DNA of 48,794 nucleotides, taken from Planctomycetota bacterium (GTDB taxonomy: Bacteria > Planctomycetota > Brocadiia > CAIUPP01). Positions 8,324 through 16,859 of the stretch are shown piece after piece. Within the stretch, counting starts at the first letter, position 1, and every line of letters starts with the position of its first letter. The notes under the pieces were generated by a model. The model did no database searches. It saw nothing but the letters and a program-made list of their open reading frames with translations, and was not told where the DNA came from. Location: positions 113,249 to 162,042 of the forward strand of contig JAKJEM010000003.1 of assembly GCA_022705425.1 (NCBI GenBank), given 5' to 3'. A program made the position numbers and the translations under genes.

Positions 8324-10138
8324 CTACAGCCAGTAACGGAACAGGCCGGCGGCGGACTCGAGGAGCATCTCGCGCAGCGAGCGCGCCTCGTGCTCGGCCA
8401 GGCGCACCTCGCGGCTGCGCTCGATGTCGGCCAGCGTCTGGTCGCGCAGGCGGCGGGCGAAGTCGCGGTTGATGACGACGGCCACGTTCTCCAGTTGATG
8501 CCACAGGCTGCGGTGATCAAGGTTGTAGGTGCCGACGACAGCCCAGATATCGTCCACGACGGCCGTCTTGGCGTGGAGCATGCTGTGGGGCCAGCGGTAG
8601 AGGCGCACGCCGGAGCGCAGAAGCTCGGAGAAGAGCCCGCGCGAGGCGTAGTCGGCCAGGGGGACGTCGCTGCGGTCGGCGACGAGAACGGCGACGCAGA
8701 CCCCGCGCCGCACGGCGGTGGCCAGGGCGCGCCGCACCCCCCGGTCCGGGATGAAGTAGGCGTTCTCGATCAGGATGTAATGCCGCGCATTGTGGATGGC
8801 ATTCAGATACGAGCGACGGATGCGCTGGCGGTAGCGGAACTCCTGGTTGCCGATGACGGCTACCGCCGTGGCGCCGGGGGGGCAGGTGAAGGTTTCGACG
8901 GGTGAGGACGTCCAGAAGCGGAGCGGCTGCTCCAGGGCGCCGCGCACCGCCGAAGTGAAACGGTCCCGGCGCGTGCGCGTCTGCGCGTAGGGCACCGCCT
9001 TCGCCCAGGCGTAGTCGAAGAGCGTCGTCATGCGGGCGGCCGTCTCGACGCCGTCGAGACGAACGTGCGTGTCGCGCCAGTCGGCCCCGCCGGCCTCGCG
9101 CGGGGCGTGGTCGTGCGAGATATTCAAGCCGCCGGTGAAGGACACCGCGCGGTCCACGACCAGAATCTTTCGGTGATCGCGCCGCTGCAACGCCATGACG
9201 GAGATCGAAAAGACCGGGGGGCGATAGACGCACACGCGCGCGCCGGCCTCGATCAGCCCCTGGACGTACTCGTGCGGCAGGCCGAAGGCGCCGATGTAGT
9301 CATAGAGCAGCCGCACGCGCACCCCGCGTCCGGCCGCGGCGATCAGCGCCTCGCGAAAGCGGCGTCCGGTCGGGTCGTCGCGCAGAATGTACGTCTCGAG
9401 ATCCACGGAGAGTCGCGCCGAGGCGATGGCCTCGATCATCTGGGGGTAGGCGCCGCGTCCGTCAATCAACAGCCGGGCGGACTCGACGCAGCAGAGGTCC
9501 GGCACCGCCGGCGCGTAGCGTTGGAGCGCGTCCGCGAACTCCGGCGCGGGCGTGGTGTCTCCCTCGGGCAGGGGGCGCGGCGCCCGCCCGCCGTAGCGCG
9601 CGGGATAGCGCCGCGCCATGCGGCGTCGCCACGCCCAGACGACCATCAGCGTCACCGGAAAGGCCGCCGCGGCGGAGAGCGTCCCCAGGACGGCAACCCC
9701 CAGCGCCAGGGGGCCGAGCACGTCGAGTCCCATGTGGGCGCAGCCGGTCGCAAGCTCCCGGCTCGATTGCAGCGGCTCCGCCCACGACCAGGCGTTGAGG
9801 ATCTCCTTCACCCGTCCCAGCGCGCCGGCCACGTCCGAGGCCTTCGCCGGCCACAGCCACGCGCCGATGCGGAACTCCAGCCAGGCCAGGGGGAGCATCG
9901 TGGCCGCATTCGACAGGAACTGCGGCAGGATCGCCGCGAGTTTGTTGCCGCGCGCCATCCACGCGAAGAGCAGGCTGAGGGGCACTTGCAGTCCGGGCAG
10001 GGGAAAGGCGGCGGCAAAGAACCCTGCGGCCACGCCCCGCGCCACCCGCGCGGGGGAGTCGTATCGCCCGAAGGCCCACCGCAGGAGCGCTCGGGTGCGA
10101 CGCCACAGGCGCTTCCATGTCTTGCCGGTATTCGACAT
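8324..10138 (-). CDS. DUF2062 - phospholipase D/cardiolipin synthase-like fusion
   Basis: Membrane phospholipid synthase-like protein of 604 residues. The N-terminal 175 residues form a DUF2062 membrane domain (RVARGVAAGFFAAAFPLPG, several hydrophobic segments). The remainder is a bacterial cardiolipin synthase-type phospholipase D module with two HKD motifs: HRKILVVD at 322-329 and HAKTAVVDD near residue 550. Both have the His, Lys and Asp needed for phosphatidyl transfer. Start: ATG at 10138 gives MSNTGKTW directly before the DUF2062 domain; the longer frame upstream runs through a simple-sequence repeat and is not plausible. No strong ribosome binding site is visible. Joining phosphatidylglycerol-type lipids to cardiolipin is the likely reaction, but non-specific PLD activity is possible. 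Confidence 0.9.
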   Translation of the reverse strand: MSNTGKTWKRLWRRTRALLRWAFGRYDSPARVARGVAAGFFAAAFPLPGLQVPLSLLFAWMARGNKLAAILPQFLSNAATMLPLAWLEFRIGAWLWPAKASDVAGALGRVKEILNAWSWAEPLQSSRELATGCAHMGLDVLGPLALGVAVLGTLSAAAAFPVTLMVVWAWRRRMARRYPARYGGRAPRPLPEGDTTPAPEFADALQRYAPAVPDLCCVESARLLIDGRGAYPQMIEAIASARLSVDLETYILRDDPTGRRFREALIAAAGRGVRVRLLYDYIGAFGLPHEYVQGLIEAGARVCVYRPPVFSISVMALQRRDHRKILVVDRAVSFTGGLNISHDHAPREAGGADWRDTHVRLDGVETAARMTTLFDYAWAKAVPYAQTRTRRDRFTSAVRGALEQPLRFWTSSPVETFTCPPGATAVAVIGNQEFRYRQRIRRSYLNAIHNARHYILIENAYFIPDRGVRRALATAVRRGVCVAVLVADRSDVPLADYASRGLFSELLRSGVRLYRWPHSMLHAKTAVVDDIWAVVGTYNLDHRSLWHQLENVAVVINRDFARRLRDQTLADIERSREVRLAEHEARSLREMLLESAAGLFRYWL

Positions 10139-10185
10139 GGCCGGATGATAGCACGAAAGCGCGGCAAGGGGAATGGCGGATGATG

Positions 10186-10234
10186 GACGACAGACGACAG
10201 ACGACAGACAACGGACGACGGACGACGGACGACA
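10186..10234 (+). repeat. Seven-copy heptamer tandem repeat
   Basis: Seven consecutive 7-bp units of the form GACGACA or GACGACG (one unit is GACAACG) run from 10186 to 10234 in the gap between the divergent phospholipase and lpxD genes. The first three units end in A, then the 3'-base changes to G and back to A. Read on the minus strand it yields SSVV/RPSS-type pseudo-peptides, which are not real protein. Confidence 0.9.
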
Positions 10235-10359
10235 ACGATCATTACAGAAGGTGTCGTGAAGGCGGGGCGGGGCGGACTGGAAAAAAGCGTCCAAATGATG
10301 TTGAATGGGCCCCGACAGCGCGGGCGCACCGCGCAAGGGAGAGGCGAGGGAGACAGGCC

Positions 10360-11391
10360 ATGCGTATCACGGCGGCGGAACTGTGCAAGCAGGTCGGGGG
10401 CGAACTGGCCGGCTCGGGAGACGCGGTCATCGAAAGGGTGGCCAGTCTGACCGCGGCGGGCCCGGGCGACGTAACCTTCGCGCGGCGTGAACACCTGAAG
10501 TCGGTGGCGACCAGTCGCGCGGCGGCCGTGCTCGTTCCCGAACGCGTGCCCGGCGCGCGCGCGGCGCAGATCGTCGTGCCCAATCCCTATTTCGCCTTCC
10601 TGAAGGTGCTGGCGATGGCCGAACGGGAGCAGCGCTGCCACCCCGTCGGCATCCATCCGACCGCCGTGATCGGCGAGGGCGTGTCCCTCGGCGAGGGGGT
10701 CGCCCTGGGCCCGCACGCGGTGGTCGGCGACCACTGCGTCATCGGCGCCGGCGCGATCCTGCACCCCAACGTCACCCTGGGGGCGCATTGTGTGATCGGC
10801 GAGGGGGCGCTCCTCTATCCGAACGTCGCCGTTCGCGAGCATTGCGTCATCGGCAAGCGCACGATCATCCATTGCGGCACGACCATCGGCGGCGACGGCT
10901 TCGGCTACTTGCAGGTGGAGGGACGGCACGTCAAGGTGCCGCAGGTGGGCATCGTCGAGATCGGCGACGACGTCGAGATCGGCTGCAACTGCACGATTGA
11001 CCGCGCGACGATGGACAAGACGGTGATCGAGAACGGCGTCAAGATTGACAACCACAGCCACATCGCGCACAACTGCCGCATCGGCGAGCATTCGATGCTG
11101 ATCGCCTACGCGCGCATGGGCGGCAGCACGGTCGTCGGCAAGGGGGTGCTCATGGCGGAGGACGTGGGATTGACGAACGGCATCACGATCGGCGACCGCT
11201 CGATCCTCGGCGCGGGGACCAAGGTTCTGCGGTCCTGGCCGGCCAACTCCGTGCTGCTGGGCTTCCCCGCGCAGCGCATGGGCGACGAGAAGCGCCAGAT
11301 CATTCTGATTCGGCGGTTGCCGAAGCTCTACCAGGCCGTCAAGAACATCCAGAAGCGGCTGGGGATGACCGCATCCGAGGGGGAGGGGTAG
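10360..11391 (+). CDS. lpxD: UDP-3-O-acylglucosamine N-acyltransferase
   Basis: Third step of lipid A synthesis: transfers a 3-hydroxyacyl chain from acyl carrier protein to the amine of UDP-3-O-acyl-glucosamine in the cytoplasm. The 343 residues match the usual length. An N-terminal uridine-binding domain (MRITAAELCK to about residue 100) is followed by a left-handed beta-helix of hexapeptide repeats from PVGIHPTAVIGEG onward. The catalytic-His region NHSHIAHNCRIGEH is present, and a C-terminal helix (LPKLYQAVKNIQKRL) closes it as in trimeric LpxD. ATG at 10360 is preceded by GAGGGAGACAGG. It is not in an lpx cluster here, standing alone between a repeat and a convergent gene. Its presence argues for an outer membrane with lipid A. 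Confidence 0.95.
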   Translation: MRITAAELCKQVGGELAGSGDAVIERVASLTAAGPGDVTFARREHLKSVATSRAAAVLVPERVPGARAAQIVVPNPYFAFLKVLAMAEREQRCHPVGIHPTAVIGEGVSLGEGVALGPHAVVGDHCVIGAGAILHPNVTLGAHCVIGEGALLYPNVAVREHCVIGKRTIIHCGTTIGGDGFGYLQVEGRHVKVPQVGIVEIGDDVEIGCNCTIDRATMDKTVIENGVKIDNHSHIAHNCRIGEHSMLIAYARMGGSTVVGKGVLMAEDVGLTNGITIGDRSILGAGTKVLRSWPANSVLLGFPAQRMGDEKRQIILIRRLPKLYQAVKNIQKRLGMTASEGEG

Positions 11392-11406
11392 GCCGGGGGG
11401 CGGCGC

Positions 11407-12555
11407 TCAACCTTCGCTCTCCGCTTCCTCTTTGCGGCCTTCTTCGGCGGCGCGCCGTTGGGGGGTGAAGAGGCAGCGGTCGGCTCCGTCGGCCACGAAG
11501 CCCTTCTCCGGCGACAGAAGCCGCAGCAGGTAGGGGCGCACGAAGGGACGGTACTTGACCAGATGGTCGGTGGGGGAGGGGGACTGCCCGGCAGCCTGCC
11601 CGGCGGCCTGGTCGAACCAGAAGAGGCGGTTGATCAGGGCCAGACGCTCCGAGATGTCCGCCACTTCCGGCAGCGCGGAGGCGACGTCGTACTTGAGGGA
11701 GTGCAGGAACTCGACGCTCTTCATCCACACGGAGCGGCTGTGGCTGAGGGCGGCGGACTTGAGGAACTCGCGGCACATGCGCTCGCGGAGAGCCTCGCGC
11801 GCGGGACCTTCGGGCGTGTTGCGGCGCAGGATACGGAGGGTCTCCGTCAACTCGCGGAAGGCCCGGCGTTGAGCCGAGCGGTTGTCCGTCCGCAACGCGC
11901 GGTCCATGACCTGCGACGCCCGCAGGGCCTTGAGGCGCATCGCCCATTCGGCGCCGAGCGCATCGGCTACGTCCTTGGACTCGAAGGCCTTCTCGGCGCG
12001 TTCGAGTTTGCGGGCGTCGAAGGCGCTCTCGCAGTCGCGGATATCCTGCTGGGCGCGCGCCCAGTTGAAGCGCTGGTGCGTCGCCGGCTTGAACTGCACG
12101 AGGGAGGACTGCCCGAAGCGCTTGCGCCAGTTCCCCATCGCCTCAATCTGGCGCGTCGCGCCCTTGCGCTCGGAGAGGATAGTCTCGAGTTCGTCAAGAA
12201 TCTTCCCGTCGCCGCTGCACTGCCACTCGACGATGGCGCGGCGGACGAAGACGTCGCCGAAGCCGGACTCGTTCTCCATCACGATCCGCTGACGGCGCAG
12301 GCGTGTGAAGGTAGAGACAAAGTCGTCGTCCTGCGCCCCGGCCCCGCCGATGTACACGTCCCGCGGCATGCGCGAGAGAATGGACCGCAGCGCGTCCTGG
12401 AAGGCCTTCTGAAGACCGCGGTTGGTCGCGTCAGCCTCCAGCCGCGCCAGGGTTCCCTCAATAAGGTGCAACGTGTGTCGCCAGCCCTCGACACCCTGCG
12501 GTGTCGTCGGGGCAGGGGCTGGTTGCGGCGAAAAGATAACTTCGTCTTGCGGCAT
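11407..12555 (-). CDS. Unknown 382-aa soluble, mainly helical protein
   Basis: I do not recognise this protein. It has no signal peptide or membrane segment. A Pro-rich N-terminus (EVIFSPQPAPAPTTPQ) leads into a long, charged, mostly helical body with many Arg/Glu/Leu residues, and it ends in a Lys/Glu-rich tail. The composition suggests a cytoplasmic, possibly oligomeric protein. AGGAGG sits 4 nt before the ATG at 12555. It has its own candidate promoter (12613-12642) and is separated by 113 bp from the HEAT-repeat gene upstream, so it may be a separate transcript. Its 3' end lies 15 bp from the convergent lpxD gene. Confidence 0.8.
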   Translation of the reverse strand: MPQDEVIFSPQPAPAPTTPQGVEGWRHTLHLIEGTLARLEADATNRGLQKAFQDALRSILSRMPRDVYIGGAGAQDDDFVSTFTRLRRQRIVMENESGFGDVFVRRAIVEWQCSGDGKILDELETILSERKGATRQIEAMGNWRKRFGQSSLVQFKPATHQRFNWARAQQDIRDCESAFDARKLERAEKAFESKDVADALGAEWAMRLKALRASQVMDRALRTDNRSAQRRAFRELTETLRILRRNTPEGPAREALRERMCREFLKSAALSHSRSVWMKSVEFLHSLKYDVASALPEVADISERLALINRLFWFDQAAGQAAGQSPSPTDHLVKYRPFVRPYLLRLLSPEKGFVADGADRCLFTPQRRAAEEGRKEEAESEG

Positions 12556-12612
12556 CCCGCCTCCTGATGATGTGCAACACGAACAGCCTGCCGCGCTCGC
12601 AACTGTCTACTT

Positions 12613-12642
12613 ATGCTAAACCGTACCCTTGGGCGCTGTCAA
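12613..12642 (-). promoter_or_regulatory. Candidate sigma-70 promoter for the 382-aa gene
   Basis: On the minus strand a perfect TTGACA (12642-12637) is followed after 18 bp by TAGCAT (12618-12613), in the gap between the HEAT-repeat gene and the 382-aa gene. The leader would be about 50 nt. Confidence 0.5.
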
Positions 12643-12668
12643 GACCCTGTCGGGCCCTGTTCCGCCGG

Positions 12669-14192
12669 TCACTTGGCGGGGTCCACCTCAATGAAGTAAG
12701 TGCCCGTCTGCGGGGGGGGAAGGGGAGCGGGGGGGTAGGTCCTGCCGGTCAGCTTCTGCAAGCGCTCGCGCAACTCATCGTAGGCCGCGTCATTGGTCAG
12801 CAGCGGCAAAGCGGCCTCCATGACGCCGATTGCCGGGCGGTGCTCCAGGGCGACCAAGTACCGGATGCTCGCCACGGCCAACTCCGGGGAGCAGGCAAAG
12901 GGCGGCGGGATCATGCGCGGCGGAGTGGCGAACTCCTTGAGGGCGAAGATGGCCGCCGGAATCGGCTGCATCAGCTTCCATTCTCCGGCGGCGCGGAAGG
13001 CTTCGCGCACGACCGGGTCGGGCGGCGCGCCCCGGTTGAGCTCGAACTTGAGCGTGGCGATGATGAACTCATCGAGGCGACGGTCGCCGAGGACGCGCAA
13101 GATGCGCACGGCGTTGCCGGCCACCCAGCCGTCGGCGTCCTTGAGATGCGCTAGGGCGGCGTCGGCGGTGGGGGGCTGGGCATACTCGCCGAGGACGCTC
13201 CAGACGCGACGCCGGGCGTTCGTGTCCTTGTGTTCGATGTGCGGCATCAAGGCGTTCCAGCTTTCGGCGGCGTTCAGGCACAGGAGGGCCTTCTGGGCGG
13301 CGTCGCGGACCTCGGTCATCTCGTCGGCCAGCCGCAGGGCCAGGATCGGGGCGGAGGACTTCTCCGGGAGGGCGCCCATCGCGGCGCAGGCCGCCCGGCG
13401 GACGGTGTAGTCGCTGTCGGTGGCGCGCGCCTGTGCGACGGGCCGCGCCTCCGAATCGCTCGCGGCGGCGCACGCGGTCAGCGCCTCGCGCCGGACCATG
13501 AAGTGCTCGTCGCCGGCGGCTGCGCGCAACTCGGGGCCGGAGAGCTTGAGCCGGCCCAGGGTGGCGGCGGACGCCGCACGCACCAGGAAGGCGTTCGGCG
13601 CGGTCCTCTCGGCCAGAGCCGTTCGCAGAAGCGCGACGGCCTCGGCGTCCTTCGGGTCGTCCAGGGCGCGCAGGGCGGCGGCGCGGCTGACGGCGTCCCC
13701 CTCGCGCGCGGCAGGCAGCAGCAAGGCGCGCCGACGCGCCGGCGCATCGAGCGCCAAGGCCTCGACCGCCAGGGCGCGTTCGGCCGGCGCGCCGTTGCGG
13801 AAGGCCTCATCCAGGAGGGCGTCGCGCTGCGCGAAGAGGACGCGCGCCGCCGCCGACAGGGCCGCCAGCCGCAGCGCGTCCGGCTCTCCCGGCACGGTCA
13901 GGGTCACGCGCACGGGCGTCTTCGGCGGCAGGATGTCGCGCATGGCGCGCAGGGCCTGGGCGCGCACCTCGGGCGCGGGGTCCGCGGCCAGTTGCTGGAG
14001 TACCTCCAGCGCGTCGGGCTTGCCCATGCGGCCGAGAGCCTCGGCGACGCGCGCGCGCGTGTCGCGGTTCGGCTCCTTTGCCGCGGCGATGATCGCGCGG
14101 ACGGTGTCCGGGTTCCGCGGGGGGCCGGATTCAGCGGCCAGGGCCGTTCCGCCGGCGAGCGCCAAGCCGAGCAGGGCGCATCGAAAAATCAT
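12669..14192 (-). CDS. Secreted HEAT-repeat protein
   Basis: A 507-residue protein built almost entirely of HEAT-like helical repeats of about 30 residues. They start at NPDTVRAIIAAAKEPN and recur as units of the type RARVAEALGRMGKPDALEVLQQL. A signal peptide (MIFRCALLGLALAGGTALA, cut before AE) sends it to the periplasm or beyond. The start at 14192 has AAGGTGA 5-8 nt upstream; the longer frame has none. HEAT solenoids act as protein-binding scaffolds, so a structural or adaptor role is inferred; there are no catalytic motifs. It lies 34 bp downstream of the ABC permease and is the last gene of that operon, which suggests it works with the transporter. It ends in a Pro-rich tail. Confidence 0.85.
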   Translation of the reverse strand: MIFRCALLGLALAGGTALAAESGPPRNPDTVRAIIAAAKEPNRDTRARVAEALGRMGKPDALEVLQQLAADPAPEVRAQALRAMRDILPPKTPVRVTLTVPGEPDALRLAALSAAARVLFAQRDALLDEAFRNGAPAERALAVEALALDAPARRRALLLPAAREGDAVSRAAALRALDDPKDAEAVALLRTALAERTAPNAFLVRAASAATLGRLKLSGPELRAAAGDEHFMVRREALTACAAASDSEARPVAQARATDSDYTVRRAACAAMGALPEKSSAPILALRLADEMTEVRDAAQKALLCLNAAESWNALMPHIEHKDTNARRRVWSVLGEYAQPPTADAALAHLKDADGWVAGNAVRILRVLGDRRLDEFIIATLKFELNRGAPPDPVVREAFRAAGEWKLMQPIPAAIFALKEFATPPRMIPPPFACSPELAVASIRYLVALEHRPAIGVMEAALPLLTNDAAYDELRERLQKLTGRTYPPAPLPPPQTGTYFIEVDPAK

Positions 14193-14226
14193 GGTGTCAC
14201 CTTCCGGTCTATGCACAGGTCAGGCG

Positions 14227-15909
14227 TCATTTCTCCGGTCCGGCGGCGTGGTGCAGCCGAAGGACCGTCACCAGGATGAACGCGATCGAGAGAATGCCGA
14301 GGCTCGCGATGTTGTCGCGCCACTGGCCGAAGGTGGGGAAGAAGTCCTCGGAGACCGTGGCCACGGCCGTCACAATCGGGTTGAACGCGACGATGACGTG
14401 CGACGCCTTCTCGCCGAGGCGCTCGCGCAGGATCAGTCCCAGCAGGGTGCCCACCGTGACGAACGCCATGACGCCGTAGGCCCACGCGCCGGCGCGGGCG
14501 GTCGTGGAGCACACGCTGCTGAAGAAGAGCCCCACCGAGAGCGCCAGGACGATTGTGACGCAGGTGATGGCGAACATGGCGACGAGATGTTCCGGCTGGG
14601 CGAAGATGGCCTTGAGCACATTCTGTTCGTTGACGGCCTGGATGTACTGGAGGGCGATGAAGACGGGCGCGCTGGCGATCACCAGCAGCACGGCCAGCAG
14701 GGCGGCGGCGCCGAACTTGCCGCTGAAGATCACCCACGAGCGCAGCGGCGTCATGCGCAACAGGTCGAAGGTGCGGCCTTCGACCTCGGAAGCGATGGCG
14801 CCGATAGTCAGGCTGGGTCCGATCAGCGCCACGAGGCCGATCTGGAAGGAGAGGGCCAGCAGGCGCATGGTGTCCGGACGCGTCGCCCCGAAGGTGCCGG
14901 AGACCAGGATCACGAGGCCGAGGGCGAAGATGAGGCAGGCGAAGGCGGCGCGCATCAGGTTGGCGACTCCGGCGGTGCGCGTGCGCAAGTCCAGGATGAA
15001 GATGGGGTTGGTCCACGTGCCGATGCTCCGGCGGCGCCGGCGCGGGTCAATGATGAAGAAGACGCGCCGCGCCATGCGCACCAGCAGCGGCGTCGTCTCG
15101 TCAATCACGCGGTCGCGGCGGGCCACGCGCGGCTTCGGGCGCATCATGATGCGCCAGAGAACGATCGCCGACAGCGCGACGACCAGGACCAGCGTGTAGA
15201 GGAAGTACCGGGCGACGGCGCCTTCCGACCCTCCGGGGCTGCGGCGGAACTCATCCTTGGTGATGGCCACCAGCGCGGTGAAGGGACTCAGGCAGCGCAG
15301 GGAGTGCATCAGCCCCTGGCCGCCCCTCCACCCCGGCAGCAGGAGCATCGGCATATGCACCGCCCCGCACAGAGCCAGCAGCGAAATGTAGGTGGCGATC
15401 AACGCCGCGAAGGAGCTCTTCATCAACGCCGACCACGCCAGCCCCAGAAGCCCGAAGGTCACGCCCGCGGAGACCAGGACAAGATAGGCCAGAAACATCT
15501 CGCGCACGGACACGCCGCCCAGCAGGAAACAGACCCCGCCCACCGGCAGCGACAGCGCCACGAGCACAAGCAGGAACGCAGCGGCGCCGGCCAGCTTGCC
15601 CACCAGAATCTCGTCGGCCCGCAGGCGGCTGTAGTAGAGCATCTCCCATGTGTTCGTTTCGCGCTCGTAGGTGATGGAGGTGGCCGAGAAGGGCGGGCTG
15701 AAGAGCGCCAGCATAACCATCTGCGCCACGAGCAGCACGGTGAAGAACAGGCGCGAGTACATGGCCCCGGCGGGGTTGATGCCCGCCTCGGGCCACATGC
15801 CGAAGGCCAGCACGGACAGGGCGCCGACGAACAGCCCCGCCAGCACCGCCGCCCCGCGCGAGCGCAGCACGCTGACGAGTTCCTTCACGACCACGGGGTT
15901 GCCGATCAT
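14227..15909 (-). CDS. ABC-2 type permease, two-domain
   Basis: Membrane subunit of an ABC exporter, 560 residues with roughly twelve hydrophobic segments in two similar halves (first half about 1-250, second about 320-550). The halves are joined by a charged cytoplasmic linker containing RRRRSIGTW. Each half has the ABC-2/GldF-like arrangement with an entry region such as SATSITYERETNTWEMLYYS and EVEGRTFDLLRMTPL, which in this family contacts the ATPase. The ATG at 15909 overlaps the ATPase stop by four bases (ATGA), implying translational coupling. A fused double permease means one gene could supply both transmembrane domains. The substrate cannot be read from the sequence. Confidence 0.88.
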   Translation of the reverse strand: MIGNPVVVKELVSVLRSRGAAVLAGLFVGALSVLAFGMWPEAGINPAGAMYSRLFFTVLLVAQMVMLALFSPPFSATSITYERETNTWEMLYYSRLRADEILVGKLAGAAAFLLVLVALSLPVGGVCFLLGGVSVREMFLAYLVLVSAGVTFGLLGLAWSALMKSSFAALIATYISLLALCGAVHMPMLLLPGWRGGQGLMHSLRCLSPFTALVAITKDEFRRSPGGSEGAVARYFLYTLVLVVALSAIVLWRIMMRPKPRVARRDRVIDETTPLLVRMARRVFFIIDPRRRRRSIGTWTNPIFILDLRTRTAGVANLMRAAFACLIFALGLVILVSGTFGATRPDTMRLLALSFQIGLVALIGPSLTIGAIASEVEGRTFDLLRMTPLRSWVIFSGKFGAAALLAVLLVIASAPVFIALQYIQAVNEQNVLKAIFAQPEHLVAMFAITCVTIVLALSVGLFFSSVCSTTARAGAWAYGVMAFVTVGTLLGLILRERLGEKASHVIVAFNPIVTAVATVSEDFFPTFGQWRDNIASLGILSIAFILVTVLRLHHAAGPEK

Positions 15910-16859
15910 CGGGCGCTCTCCTGCTCCACGGCGCGCCCGGTGACGCGGATGAAGACCTCTTCCAGGTCCACCTCGACCTCGCGCATCCAACAGACCGCGA
16001 ACTTGCGCTCGACCAGCGCCTGCAGCAGACGCGCGGCGTGGACGTCGTCGCCTTGGAACTCGAACCGCACCAGGTTATGCACCACCTTGACCGACTGCAC
16101 GCCCTTGACCTGATTAAGCAGCTCCGCCGCCTCCGGCGCGCGCTCCAGGAGTTCGATCTGGATCTCGCGCGTCTGGCGGATCTCCGACAAGATCTTCCTG
16201 ATCGGCCCGCAGGCCAGCAGGCGGCTCTTCTCGATGATCCCCACTTCGTCGCAGACGGAGGCCAGTTCGGGAAGGATGTGCGAGGAGATGACGACCGTCT
16301 TGCCGAGGGCCTTGAGCTTGCGGAGCAACTCGCGCATCTCGATGCGCGCCACCGGGTCGAGTCCGGCGGTCGGTTCATCGAGGAAGAGCACGGCCGGGTC
16401 GTGGACGAGGGTCTTGGCGATGCCGACCCGCTGGCGCATGCCCTTGGACAGGGTGCCCATGAAGTAGTCGCGCATGTAGTCCGCCCCGGTGAGGTCCAGG
16501 ACGCGCTCGACCTGCTCCTGGCGCTTCCTGCGAGGGATGCGATAGGCCGCGCCGAAGAAGTCCAGATACTCCCAGACGCGCATCCGCTCGTACACCCCGA
16601 AGGAGTCCGGCATGTAGCCGACCAGCCCCTTCACCTTGCGCGGGTGGCGGTCCACGTCCACGCCGTTGATCAGCGCCGAGCCGGACGTGGGCCGCAGCAG
16701 GCCGCAGAGCATGCGGATCGTGGTTGTCTTCCCGGCGCCGTTGGGGCCGATAAAGCCGAAGAGAACGCCCTGCCCGACTTCGATGTTGAGGTCGTGGACG
16801 GCCTCGAACTGATCGTAGAACTTGGTCAGGTGGACGGTCTGGATTACCGCGTCGCTCAT
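15906..16859 (-). CDS. ABC transporter ATP-binding protein (GldA/CcmA-like)
   Basis: ATPase of the exporter, 317 residues. Walker A GPNGAGKTT is at residues 38-46, the Q-loop region follows, then signature LSKGMRQRVGIAKTL, Walker B VLFLDEPTAGLDP and the H-loop SSH. A C-terminal extension of about 90 residues after the nucleotide-binding fold resembles the DUF4162 tail found in Gld-type and drug-export ATPases. It is coupled on both sides by ATGA overlaps: its start overlaps the stop of the large membrane protein, and its stop overlaps the permease start. Together the three genes form one transport unit. Confidence 0.95.
   Translation of the reverse strand: MSDAVIQTVHLTKFYDQFEAVHDLNIEVGQGVLFGFIGPNGAGKTTTIRMLCGLLRPTSGSALINGVDVDRHPRKVKGLVGYMPDSFGVYERMRVWEYLDFFGAAYRIPRRKRQEQVERVLDLTGADYMRDYFMGTLSKGMRQRVGIAKTLVHDPAVLFLDEPTAGLDPVARIEMRELLRKLKALGKTVVISSHILPELASVCDEVGIIEKSRLLACGPIRKILSEIRQTREIQIELLERAPEAAELLNQVKGVQSVKVVHNLVRFEFQGDDVHAARLLQALVERKFAVCWMREVEVDLEEVFIRVTGRAVEQESAR

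Noticed and set aside
5527..8520. Second long minus-strand frame (997 codons)
   Set aside because: Antisense shadow of the macroglobulin, same composition, without recognisable motifs.
13420..16113. Plus-strand frame of 897 codons
   Set aside because: Antisense to the HEAT, permease and ATPase genes; composition is Arg/Gln/His-rich and there is no family.
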